This document shows, one piece after another, positions 53,713 to 61,979 of a stretch of 64,000 nt of DNA. The stretch comes from Clostridium_AD sp937920395 (GTDB lineage Bacteria; Bacillota; Clostridia; Clostridiales; Clostridiaceae): positions 1 through 64,000 of the forward strand of contig DAVZGP010000016.1 of NCBI GenBank assembly GCA_052274345.1. The letters are read 5' to 3'. How positions within the stretch are numbered: position 1 is the stretch's first letter; every line of letters starts with the position of its first letter. Under the pieces are notes generated by a model. The model ran no database searches. It had not been told where the DNA came from and was given only the letters and a program-made list of their open reading frames with translations. The translations under genes and the position numbers were made by a program.

Positions 53713-54912
53713 TTATACGTTTAATGATTTTACATATATATACCACTTAAAATGTAATTTACCAGATGTAATATAGTTTAGATTTATCTTTGCTCCTAAC
53801 CTAAAAAAACGAAATTCTAACCCTAATAGTCTATAAAAATCAAACTGAATCAAATAATTTCCCAAGTAATTTGCAAGGCTCAAATCTTGACTAACAGATA
53901 CCCCCCCTTCTACTAATGCCTTATCATCAATTTTTAAAAAAGATCTCCATGAACAGTCAAATACCAATTCATTTTGTACCGTGTTATATACAATTGATCG
54001 CTTATCATTTCTTGTATTTGAGTAATAATTGTTCACCCCACCTAAATTTGATGCAAGTGAATATACCCCCGATTCCATAATAATTGTGTCAGAAATTAAA
54101 ATCTTGTCATAGGCGACTTGATTGTCTGGTCTCCTATAAGGGTTTTCATCATATTGACATGCTAATGTAGTATCAAACACATAAATTCTAGACGTATCTC
54201 TTGTTATTTCCATAGTCTTATTTACGATATCTCTACCTAAAAAAAACTTATTATTTCCTATATAACACATACCTTCTCCCTCATCTATAGTGCTTAAATT
54301 ATACATAGTTAGATAATTCCCTTGAAGGTCATAAATTTTTATAGCAATATCGTAATAAATATAAACATAATTGCCAAAGGCCTCTATGTTTTGGTAATTC
54401 ATCCCATTATGTGGAACATTAAAAAATGATAATGATTCCATATTCACATCACAAATTCTTATATTGCTATCATCGTAAAAAATAAACTGGTTAGTGTCAG
54501 CTGCATATGCAATTCCATAAACTACTGACTTATAATCATATTGAAATTCTCTTTTAAATTCCATACTTGTGTAGTCATATACGCTTATATAATTTCTTCC
54601 CCTGCTATCTGTTGAGGTACTTATAAAAAGTTCTTTAGTATTCGGATTATAGGTCATGTCAGACGCGTGGTATAACATAAGGCCATCATAATCTGTTATA
54701 ACTTGTTTTGTATTGACATTAAATTTCCTTATAGAACAGGTACCCTGATCCCCTACATAAATTTTATATGCAGCCAAAATTACGTTATCTTCAGGAATAT
54801 ATACAAGCGATTGCATATGTTGGTTATCTTTTAATGCCGGGATAAATCCATCAAACCTAAAACGTGGTGTTAACAAACTTATTTTAGGATAGGCTGTTTT
54901 TGAATATACCAT
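53713..54912 (-). CDS. Propeller-like uncharacterised protein
   Basis: 399 residues with no signal peptide. Repeating beta blades (MTYNPNTKELFISTSTDS; GIAYAADTNQFIFYDDSN; NYVYIYYDIAIKIYDLQGNY; GMCYIGNNKFFLGRDI) suggest a beta-propeller. The last 90 residues form a separate domain. Upstream, overlapping its start, is a remnant that may be a tail-type protein, so an origin in a phage tail or related particle is possible. GGAGG lies before the ATG. Confidence 0.65.
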   Translation of the reverse strand: MVYSKTAYPKISLLTPRFRFDGFIPALKDNQHMQSLVYIPEDNVILAAYKIYVGDQGTCSIRKFNVNTKQVITDYDGLMLYHASDMTYNPNTKELFISTSTDSRGRNYISVYDYTSMEFKREFQYDYKSVVYGIAYAADTNQFIFYDDSNIRICDVNMESLSFFNVPHNGMNYQNIEAFGNYVYIYYDIAIKIYDLQGNYLTMYNLSTIDEGEGMCYIGNNKFFLGRDIVNKTMEITRDTSRIYVFDTTLACQYDENPYRRPDNQVAYDKILISDTIIMESGVYSLASNLGGVNNYYSNTRNDKRSIVYNTVQNELVFDCSWRSFLKIDDKALVEGGVSVSQDLSLANYLGNYLIQFDFYRLLGLEFRFFRLGAKINLNYITSGKLHFKWYIYVKSLNV

Positions 54913-55042
54913 TTATATAAACCTCCAATTTAAATACATGAAATTCACCATCAATTAGTTTATTATATGGTTCAATACCCTTATAGGCGAACATCATTTC
55001 AGAATCGATAACTACATATCCATCCACATTTGTTGATTTATC
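54884..55042 (-). pseudogene. C-terminal fragment, possibly of a phage tail protein
   Basis: A 52-codon frame opens directly after a stop and ends at TAA 54884-54886, overlapping the start of the next gene. It contains NVDGYVVIDSEMMFAYKGIE and IDGEFHVFKLEVYINGIF. The pattern resembles the end of a distal-tail-type protein, but the call is weak. The 5' part is gone. Confidence 0.4.
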
Positions 55043-55281
55043 TTAAGTAAGATAAGCTTTTAAAGATAACATGTATTATCAGCTTTATTTGAAAATATTA
55101 GTGTAGTTAATTTTCCTGAATCATTTGTGTAATCCTTGTGATTATAATATAATATATTTAATTGATATTTTTAAAAAAGTATATTTATAAAAGAGTATAT
55201 AAAAAAGGAAGTGATTAATTTAGTGAGTATAGTACTTTTGTATTTTTTGTACTAAAGTACCTTTCAAGCTAAAGATAATAT
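55043..55281. other. Upstream region of the kinase-like gene
   Basis: No gene. GTG (55223) after AGGAAGTG starts a ten-codon frame, a possible leader. GTACTTT (55232-55238) can pair with AAAGTAC (55254-55260), while AGTAC (55231-55235) can instead pair with GTACT (55249-55253), so alternative hairpins are possible. Confidence 0.4.
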
Positions 55282-56493
55282 ATGAAAATTGTAGATGTGA
55301 TAAATCAAATAAATAAAATAGGTGAAGAAACTAAAGATAAAACTGCTCCTTTTCAAGTATTAAAAACATTTAAAAGTGGACGCTCTGAAGCTGGCGTATT
55401 TATGGTTGAATATGGCCCAGCAAACCGTGTTGGTATTTTAAAAGTAACTCGAAGTAATGAAGGAAAAGTGTTTCAAAAGGCCTATGGACTTGCATCAAGT
55501 AACAATATGCAAAAATATATTGCTAAACTTATAGCTAGCTATAAAATTCAAGACAAAAGCAAAGCTATATTATATGTTAATTTATATGACTTAGCAGGAG
55601 ATGATATATATAACAGTGAGACATTTTTAGACAAAATTTTAAATGAAGATGAAATTAAAGATAGTATAATATCTTCAATCACTAAATTTTTGTTTACTTG
55701 GAACAAAGAACATGTAAAAAAATTCATTTCTCCAATGGAAATTGTTAAAAATGAACTTTCATATAGATATATGGATGATAAATATGTACAAGCTTTTAAA
55801 TCAATTGGAGTGGACAAAGATATAAAATGGATATCTTTAGATGGAACTGACGCCTTACTTCCTAACCCATATTACTTCTTTAACAATGAAAATATTTGGA
55901 AAGATTTAACCGTAACTTGTCTTACTGCATATGCACATGGTGATTTTCAAGGAGACAATATTATTATAACTGAGGACAAACCTGTTATAATTGATTTTTG
56001 TGACCTTATAGCAAATTGTAACGTTTTCCATGATCTGCGGTATCTTGAATCTATAACTCTTGGTGATTGTTTAGAAATTGATAAAGAATGTGATAGAGAA
56101 TTATGGAGTAAAGTTTGTGAGAGTTTAAGTGTCGGTATAACAGATATAGATCTCCCTCAAGGACGTGGCATGAGCCTAGTAAGACAGCTTATGTCAAAGC
56201 TTAGACAAAACGTAAAATTAATTGTATCTGATAGCCGTAATAGTCTATATGATCCATCATTTCATCTAGCTGGTGCAGCTTCAGGATTAATTAATATGAG
56301 GAAATACACAAGTGTGAATAAGAAAAAAGCTGCTTTCATATATACAGCCTTTAACCTTAAAATGTTTCTAAAAGATGAAGCCGTTAATATGTATAATCCT
56401 AAATTAGATTCATGCCTTGTGTTTAATTGGAAAAATCAGAAATTAGGAAATAAACTTGTTGTTTTAGAACCTTGTTCTACTGCAGCAAACTAG
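55282..56493 (+). CDS. APH-fold kinase-like protein
   Basis: 403 residues of the aminoglycoside phosphotransferase/choline-kinase fold. The catalytic loop is AHGDFQGDNII (about 224-234) and the metal motif IDFCDL follows. An N-terminal Lys strand (RVGILKVTR) matches the ATP-binding lobe. The C-terminal helical part is unassigned. The form fits stand-alone APH-type domains found in some predicted conflict systems, but the local context gives no partner. No strong ribosome binding site precedes the ATG. Confidence 0.7.
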   Translation: MKIVDVINQINKIGEETKDKTAPFQVLKTFKSGRSEAGVFMVEYGPANRVGILKVTRSNEGKVFQKAYGLASSNNMQKYIAKLIASYKIQDKSKAILYVNLYDLAGDDIYNSETFLDKILNEDEIKDSIISSITKFLFTWNKEHVKKFISPMEIVKNELSYRYMDDKYVQAFKSIGVDKDIKWISLDGTDALLPNPYYFFNNENIWKDLTVTCLTAYAHGDFQGDNIIITEDKPVIIDFCDLIANCNVFHDLRYLESITLGDCLEIDKECDRELWSKVCESLSVGITDIDLPQGRGMSLVRQLMSKLRQNVKLIVSDSRNSLYDPSFHLAGAASGLINMRKYTSVNKKKAAFIYTAFNLKMFLKDEAVNMYNPKLDSCLVFNWKNQKLGNKLVVLEPCSTAAN

Positions 56494-56925
56494 ATAATAA
56501 AAATGAGCAATAATTTTTTAATTATTGCTCATTTTTTTATTATCTACTAAAGAGCCTAAGTATCCTCTATACGAAAATAGTCCTAACTAAAACCGTTATA
56601 TCATTAGTTTTTTATAATATGTTATATTATTGTAAATTTGGTTCATAATATAACTAAAAGCCTAACTACACTAACTATTAAATCAAAAATTTATCCTATT
56701 GAATTTACATAAAAGTTTATAAATTAGCTATAAGTTACAGTTTTTATGTAAAATTTATGTATATAATAAAATTAACGGTCTTTATTTGTACAAATTATTT
56801 TAACAAAATTGGTTGTTATAGATTTAACTTTAATATATACTAGTTTTGTGGATTAATTTAAACTGTGTATACCTTTACTTTAACTATAAAACTTCGTTGC
56901 ATAAAACTAGGATAGGAGGGTCTGC
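56494..56925. other. Intergenic, mostly featureless
   Basis: It holds the terminator at 56499-56537 and presumably the promoter of the PTS genes. No other gene or RNA was recognised. Confidence 0.6.
56499..56537 (+). terminator. Terminator of the kinase-like gene
   Basis: AAAATGAGCAATAATT pairs with AATTATTGCTCATTTT around a short T-rich loop, followed by TTTATTATC on the plus strand. Confidence 0.85.
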
Positions 56926-57396
56926 GTGAATTTAGAATCATATTATGAAAACGTTTTGGTATTTAGGAACCTAGAATTTTCAAATAGTATAGAAGCTTTG
57001 AATTTCTTATCATCAAAGCTATATGAAAGGGGTTATGTAAAAAAAGAATATCAAACAGCTATTATAGAAAGAGAAAAAAAATATCCTACTGGGTTACCAT
57101 CAGTAGATATTAAAATAGCTATACCTCACGCAACTCATACTTTAGTAAATGAGGATGCCATATCTATAGGGATACTTAAAAATCCAGTAGAATTTAGGTC
57201 TATGGGTGATAGTACTATTAAACTAAATGTACAAATTATTATAATGCTAGCTCTAAAAGGGCCTCACGGTCATATTGAAATGTTGCAGAAAATAGTCAAG
57301 CTTATTAAAAATCCTTGCGCATTAAAATCAATTATTAATGCTTCTTCAATTGAGGAAGTTTTGAATAAATTAAAACCATATTTAATTATTAATTAA
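56926..57396 (+). CDS. PTS IIA component (fructose/galactitol type)
   Basis: 156 residues of PTS_EIIA_2: the phosphorylated His lies in KIAIPHATH (about residue 68). It takes phosphate from HPr and passes it to IIB. GTG start at 56926 after AGGAGGG. Followed 29 bases later by IIB. Confidence 0.9.
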   Translation: MNLESYYENVLVFRNLEFSNSIEALNFLSSKLYERGYVKKEYQTAIIEREKKYPTGLPSVDIKIAIPHATHTLVNEDAISIGILKNPVEFRSMGDSTIKLNVQIIIMLALKGPHGHIEMLQKIVKLIKNPCALKSIINASSIEEVLNKLKPYLIIN

Positions 57397-57425
57397 ATAA
57401 TTATCATAACTTAGGAGGAATTAAA

Positions 57426-57710
57426 ATGAAAAAAATATTAGTGGCTTGTGGAACTGGAATAGCAACATCAACGGTAGTTGCAGCTAAAATAAAAGAAATT
57501 TGTGAAAAGGAAGGTATAGATGTACTTATAACTCCGTGTAAACTTACAGATGTTCAGTCAATAGTTCCAGATTATGATTTATTAGTAACTACTGGTGAAT
57601 TTGATGTATCAGAAATGAACGTTCACATAATAGCAGCTATATCTCTGCTAACTGGTGATGGTGAAGAAGATACTCTTAATGAAATTATAAAAACATTAAA
57701 AGAAGATTAA
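57426..57710 (+). CDS. PTS IIB component (galactitol type)
   Basis: 94 residues: phosphorylated Cys in the loop ACGTGIATSTVV near the N terminus. No IIC follows: a terminator lies 16 bases past the stop, so the membrane component must be encoded elsewhere or these act as regulators. AGGAGG precedes the ATG. Confidence 0.92.
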   Translation: MKKILVACGTGIATSTVVAAKIKEICEKEGIDVLITPCKLTDVQSIVPDYDLLVTTGEFDVSEMNVHIIAAISLLTGDGEEDTLNEIIKTLKED

Positions 57711-57725
57711 TTAAAATATATATAC

Positions 57726-57766
57726 AATAAGCCGTACCCCCATTTATCTGGAAGGTACGGCTTATT
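57726..57766. terminator. Bidirectional terminator
   Basis: AATAAGCCGTACC (57726-57738) pairs with GGTACGGCTTATT (57754-57766); TAAAAAGG on one side, TTGTATATA on the other. It separates the PTS genes from the convergent LacI-type gene. Confidence 0.87.
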
Positions 57767-57782
57767 TAAAAAGGAAACTGCT

Positions 57783-58787
57783 CTATAAATTTGTTTTGAT
57801 TTGTGAGCAACTACCTCTTTTTATTATTTTTGTTGGTATAACTATTTTTTTAGCTATTTCTCTTTCATATTTTAACTGCTCAATCATCAACCCTACAGCA
57901 GTTTCACCCATAAACTCCATATATATTTTTACTGTAGTTAAGGGAGGTACTATAAATTGTGATGTTATATTATCATTATATGATATAACACTTATGTCTT
58001 CTGGTATTCGAAATCCAGCTTCACTTATAGCTCTATAGGCTCCTATTGCCATAGAATCATTAGCTACAATATATGCAGTTATATTATTTTTATCTTCTAA
58101 TGCCTTCTTCATGAGTTCATAACCACTTTGTGGTGTAAATTTACCTATATACAAATTAGTTTCGTAATCTATTCCTCTAAGTCGCATTTCTTCTTTATAT
58201 GTTCTTTCTCTCCTATCCACAAAAATATCTTTACCCTCATTAATGTACTCTCTTCCACTAATGAAACCAATGTTTTTATGTCCTAACTTCTCTAAATAAT
58301 TTATTATATTAATAGTTGCATACTTAAGGTCACATACTACAGAATCATAAATATCACTTTGTGGTGATGAGTCAACAAATACTATACTTTCTGATACTGT
58401 TTTAAGCTTTTCCAGTTCCCTAATCCCAAATTTACCAATAGCTATAATTCCATCTACTTCTTTTAAACCTATATTAAAAAGCGGTGATAATTTTACCACT
58501 TCTATATTCTCACTAGCACATTTTTTCTCTACAGCAAGTCTTATAGATAAATAATATGGATCTAATACTTCCTCTTTTTCAGTGTACCAGTTTGCTATAG
58601 CTACCTTAAATGTACTTTTCCTAGTTTTTTTATCATTCTTTTTAACATAATTTAGTTCCTCAGCTACTTGAAATATCCTTTGTTTTGTAATGTCTGTTAC
58701 ATTTAATTTATCATCAAAGTTTAACACCCTGGATACAGTCGCAATTGACACTCCAGCGCTGTTTGCTATATCTTTTATTGTTACCAT
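57783..58787 (-). CDS. LacI/GalR-family repressor
   Basis: 334 residues: N-terminal helix-turn-helix (TIKDIANSAGVSIATVSRVL), hinge and a periplasmic-binding-like sugar domain (GFISGREY, YIVANDSMAIGAYRAI, VPPLTTVKI). Start at 58787. It precedes no gene on its strand other than itself; galT and galK lie directly upstream on the same strand, so it is probably their regulator. Confidence 0.92.
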   Translation of the reverse strand: MVTIKDIANSAGVSIATVSRVLNFDDKLNVTDITKQRIFQVAEELNYVKKNDKKTRKSTFKVAIANWYTEKEEVLDPYYLSIRLAVEKKCASENIEVVKLSPLFNIGLKEVDGIIAIGKFGIRELEKLKTVSESIVFVDSSPQSDIYDSVVCDLKYATINIINYLEKLGHKNIGFISGREYINEGKDIFVDRRERTYKEEMRLRGIDYETNLYIGKFTPQSGYELMKKALEDKNNITAYIVANDSMAIGAYRAISEAGFRIPEDISVISYNDNITSQFIVPPLTTVKIYMEFMGETAVGLMIEQLKYEREIAKKIVIPTKIIKRGSCSQIKTNL

Positions 58788-58852
58788 TAATTTCACACTC
58801 ACTTGCTCTTTTGTTATTTTATAATACTAAAATTTTATTTTTCTAATTCACA

Positions 58853-58889
58853 ATTAAAGAGTGAATTATTGTATAATCCACTCTTTAAT
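58853..58889 (-). terminator. Hairpin after galT
   Basis: ATTAAAGAGTG (58853-58863) pairs perfectly with CACTCTTTAAT (58879-58889). The T tail on the minus strand is weak, so some read-through into the LacI-type gene is likely. Confidence 0.6.
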
Positions 58890-58918
58890 AATCTATCAGA
58901 TATTACTTGAATATTTTA

Positions 58919-60439
58919 TTATAAACTAACAATAAATTTATTAAAAGCCTGTTTTCCTTTATCATCTGTTTTAAATACACCTGCTTGCTCTAGAACCTCT
59001 GAAAATATAATGCCTATTTCTTTTTTCAATATATCATCCACATTCTTTTCATTTATGTCAGAATATTTTTGAGTAAGTTCTATTGCCCATTCTTTATGTT
59101 TTAGAAGATCATCTTTTTTATCCAATTCTTTGAAAATATCTTTGTTTTTGTTATTTACTAAATAATAACTCAACTCTTTTATCTCTGTTTTTAGTCTTGA
59201 TGGTAAAACCGCAAGTCCCATAACCTCAATAAGTCCAATATTTTCTTTCTTTATATGATGTAACTCAATATGTGGATGGAAAATTCCATCTGGAAACTGA
59301 GTAGATGTTCTATTGTTTCTTAGAACTAAATCTATCTCATAATTATCCCCTCGTCTTCTAGCTATAGGTGTTATTGCATTATGGGCAACATCACCCGTAA
59401 ATGCACTTATGGAAACACTCTCATCAGAATAATTCTTCCAAGCTTTTAAAATATAATCTGCTAGTTTTGCAAGTGCTCCCTTATCTTTACCCTTTATTCT
59501 AATAACACTCATAGACCATTTAACTCTACCAAGAGTTATTCCCGCGTATCCTTTAACCTTGAATTCTTCCTCAACTGGAGCCTTTGCCATTGCAAATTCA
59601 TAGTTTCCACCTTGGAAATGGTCATGGCTTAATATTGAGCCTCCAACTATAGGAAGATCTGCATTAGATCCTACGAAGTAATGTGGATATTGCTGCACAA
59701 AATCTAGTAGCCTTTTAAAGGTTCCCAAACATATTTTCATTGGTACATGTTCACCATTTAGTACTATACAATGCTCATTATAATAAACATAAGGTGAATA
59801 TTGTAAAAACCAATTTTCTTTATCTAATGTAACTGGTATAAGCCTATGGTTCCCTCTAGCTGGATGATTTATTCTACCTGCATATCCTTCATTTTCCTTA
59901 CAAAGTAAACATTTTGGGTAACCACTTGATTTTAAATTTATAGCTCTAGCAATAGCTTTCGGGTCCTTCTCAGGTTTAGATAAATTTATAGTAATATCTA
60001 TATCACCATAACTTGTTGCTACTTTCCATTTTAAATCCTTTTTCACTCTTGCCAATCTTATATAATTTGAATTAATACTTAAATTATAAAAATAATCTGT
60101 TGCACTTCTTGGGCTTTCATTATAAAGTCTTTTAAATTCTTTTATTATTTCTGATGGCCTTCCTATTAAACAAGCCATTATTTTTGTATCAAATAAATCC
60201 CTAGCAATTATGCCATAATCGTCTATTCGTTTATTCTCGTATGCCCACAATGTTATATTATCTAAAACTTGTTGCACCTCATATTCTTTATCTTCAATGT
60301 TTTCATCTTTAATTTCATCTAAAGATAAAGTTTCTAGAAGTCTGTTTTTTGTATATATTAAATCCTCAGAAGTTATTAACTTCTTATGCTTTGCATAACA
60401 AAGTATCTTTTCTACTTCTGTTGAAATATTTACTGCCAT
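58919..60439 (-). CDS. galT: UDP-glucose--hexose-1-phosphate uridylyltransferase (type 2)
   Basis: 506 residues of the class 2 GalT family of Firmicutes (about 490-510). Conserved blocks: NHPARGNHRLIPV, HCIVLNGEHVPMKI, GGSILSHDHFQGG and PHIELHHIKKENIG. It exchanges UMP between UDP-glucose and galactose-1-phosphate. ATG at 60439 after AGGAGATG. Downstream of galK. Confidence 0.94.
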   Translation of the reverse strand: MAVNISTEVEKILCYAKHKKLITSEDLIYTKNRLLETLSLDEIKDENIEDKEYEVQQVLDNITLWAYENKRIDDYGIIARDLFDTKIMACLIGRPSEIIKEFKRLYNESPRSATDYFYNLSINSNYIRLARVKKDLKWKVATSYGDIDITINLSKPEKDPKAIARAINLKSSGYPKCLLCKENEGYAGRINHPARGNHRLIPVTLDKENWFLQYSPYVYYNEHCIVLNGEHVPMKICLGTFKRLLDFVQQYPHYFVGSNADLPIVGGSILSHDHFQGGNYEFAMAKAPVEEEFKVKGYAGITLGRVKWSMSVIRIKGKDKGALAKLADYILKAWKNYSDESVSISAFTGDVAHNAITPIARRRGDNYEIDLVLRNNRTSTQFPDGIFHPHIELHHIKKENIGLIEVMGLAVLPSRLKTEIKELSYYLVNNKNKDIFKELDKKDDLLKHKEWAIELTQKYSDINEKNVDDILKKEIGIIFSEVLEQAGVFKTDDKGKQAFNKFIVSL

Positions 60440-60475
60440 ATTATCATCTCCTAGTAATATTATCTTCGGTGCCAC

Positions 60476-60513
60476 TCATCTTCTTTGAAGCTGTTCATCT
60501 TCTTTGAAGCTGA
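60476..60513. repeat. Tandem 19-bp duplication between galK and galT
   Basis: TCATCTTCTTTGAAGCTG occurs at 60476 and again at 60495, two copies of a 19-bp unit. Each can form a small CTTC/GAAG hairpin. It lies in the 92-base gap. Confidence 0.85.
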
Positions 60514-60531
60514 TCATAATTTTAGATTTTT

Positions 60532-61692
60532 TTATAGTTTTCTTGCTCCATCACCTATTTGAGCTACATAAAATACTGCTTCGTATCCTATTTTCTTCTT
60601 ATATTCTTCACCAACATTTTTAATAAAATCATCTACAAATTCATCTTTAACTATACTTACTGTGCATCCACCAAAGCCAGCTCCTGTCATTCTTGATCCG
60701 ATGACGCCTGGCATTTTCCATGCAATTTCAACTAAAGTATCAAGTTCTATCCCTGTAACTTCATAATCATCTCTTAATGATATATGTGATTGATTCATTA
60801 ACTGACCAAATAATTTTATATCTTTATTTTCAAGCGCTTTTACAGCTTTTAAAGTTCTTTGATTCTCATAAATAGCATGTTTTGCACGTCTTGCACAAAC
60901 TTTATTTTTTATAAGATGTCTATTTTTTTCAAATGTATCTTCATCTATTTCACAAAGAGCATTGATTTTAAGTTCACTTTGTAAATCTTTAAGAGCAGTT
61001 TCACATTCTGATCTTCTTTCATTATATTTAGAATCAGCAAGACCCCTTCTTTTATTTGTGTTTGAAATCACTATAGATGCTCCATCAAGCTTAATGCTTG
61101 AATATTGATATTTTAGTGTATTTGTATCCAATAAAATTGCTTTGTCTTTTTTACCCATACCTATAGCAAATTGATCCATAATACCACAATTTACACCTAC
61201 ATATTCATTTTCTGCCTTTTGGCTAAACTTAATGATATCTATCATACTAAGGTCAAAATTATATAAATCCTTCAAAATAACACCTGTAACTACTTCGATA
61301 GATGCAGAGGATGATAATCCTGCACCATTAGGTATATCACCATAAAATAATACATCAAATCCACTATCTATTTTCATGCCATTTTTCTCAAAAACCCAAA
61401 TTACTCCCTTAGGATAATTTGCCCAGTCATGTTCTTTGTTATATTTCATATCATCTATATCTATTTCCATTATTCCAAGTTCTTTAAAATTTTCAGAAAA
61501 AAATCTTATCTTTTTATCAGTTCTCTTTTTAACTGAAGCGTAAGTACCAAAAGTTATTGCACAAGGAAAAACATTACCACCATTATAGTCTGTATGCTCT
61601 CCTATTAAATTTACCCTACCTGGAGCGAAAAAAACCTTTTCAGCATCACATTTATAAACCTCTTTAAACATATCTTTTACTTTATTAATCAT
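60532..61692 (-). CDS. galK: Galactokinase
   Basis: 386 residues, GHMP kinase family. Signature GRVNLIGEHTDYNGG, ATP motif PNGAGLSSSASIEV, third motif GSRMTGAGFGGCTVS. It phosphorylates galactose at C1. AGGGAGG precedes the ATG. First gene of the galK-galT operon. Confidence 0.95.
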   Translation of the reverse strand: MINKVKDMFKEVYKCDAEKVFFAPGRVNLIGEHTDYNGGNVFPCAITFGTYASVKKRTDKKIRFFSENFKELGIMEIDIDDMKYNKEHDWANYPKGVIWVFEKNGMKIDSGFDVLFYGDIPNGAGLSSSASIEVVTGVILKDLYNFDLSMIDIIKFSQKAENEYVGVNCGIMDQFAIGMGKKDKAILLDTNTLKYQYSSIKLDGASIVISNTNKRRGLADSKYNERRSECETALKDLQSELKINALCEIDEDTFEKNRHLIKNKVCARRAKHAIYENQRTLKAVKALENKDIKLFGQLMNQSHISLRDDYEVTGIELDTLVEIAWKMPGVIGSRMTGAGFGGCTVSIVKDEFVDDFIKNVGEEYKKKIGYEAVFYVAQIGDGARKL

Positions 61693-61979
61693 AATTGTAT
61701 TCCTCCCTATAATAAATAGTTTTTTCTCTATATGTATAGGTTATCATTGTTTTAGTAAATTTTCAATAGTTTTAGTAAAATAATTAAAATTTATTATATC
61801 AGTATTAAATTCCACAAAAAAATCACCCACTTAATGGATATACAACTATTTTTTAGTTGTAACCATTCAATAGGATGATGTTATCTATATCTATATATCT
61901 TATGACTTAATTCTAATCTATTTTACGGTACCCCGTTTATATGCAAAACATAGTTTGTTATATAATCTTTTAAAAAATC
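61693..61979. other. Intergenic between the chemotaxis receptor and galK
   Basis: It holds the galK promoter region and operators, and an imperfect hairpin TACAACTA/TAGTTGTA (about 61850-61870) that may end the receptor gene. No other gene. Confidence 0.5.
61749..61780 (-). promoter_or_regulatory. Two candidate GalR/LacI-type operators upstream of galK
   Basis: GTTTTAGTAAAT (61749-61760) and GTTTTAGTAAAA (61769-61780) are near-identical, 20 bases apart, about two helical turns. Minus-strand TTGAAA between them could be the -35 box. They fit binding of the LacI-type protein encoded behind galT. Confidence 0.5.
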
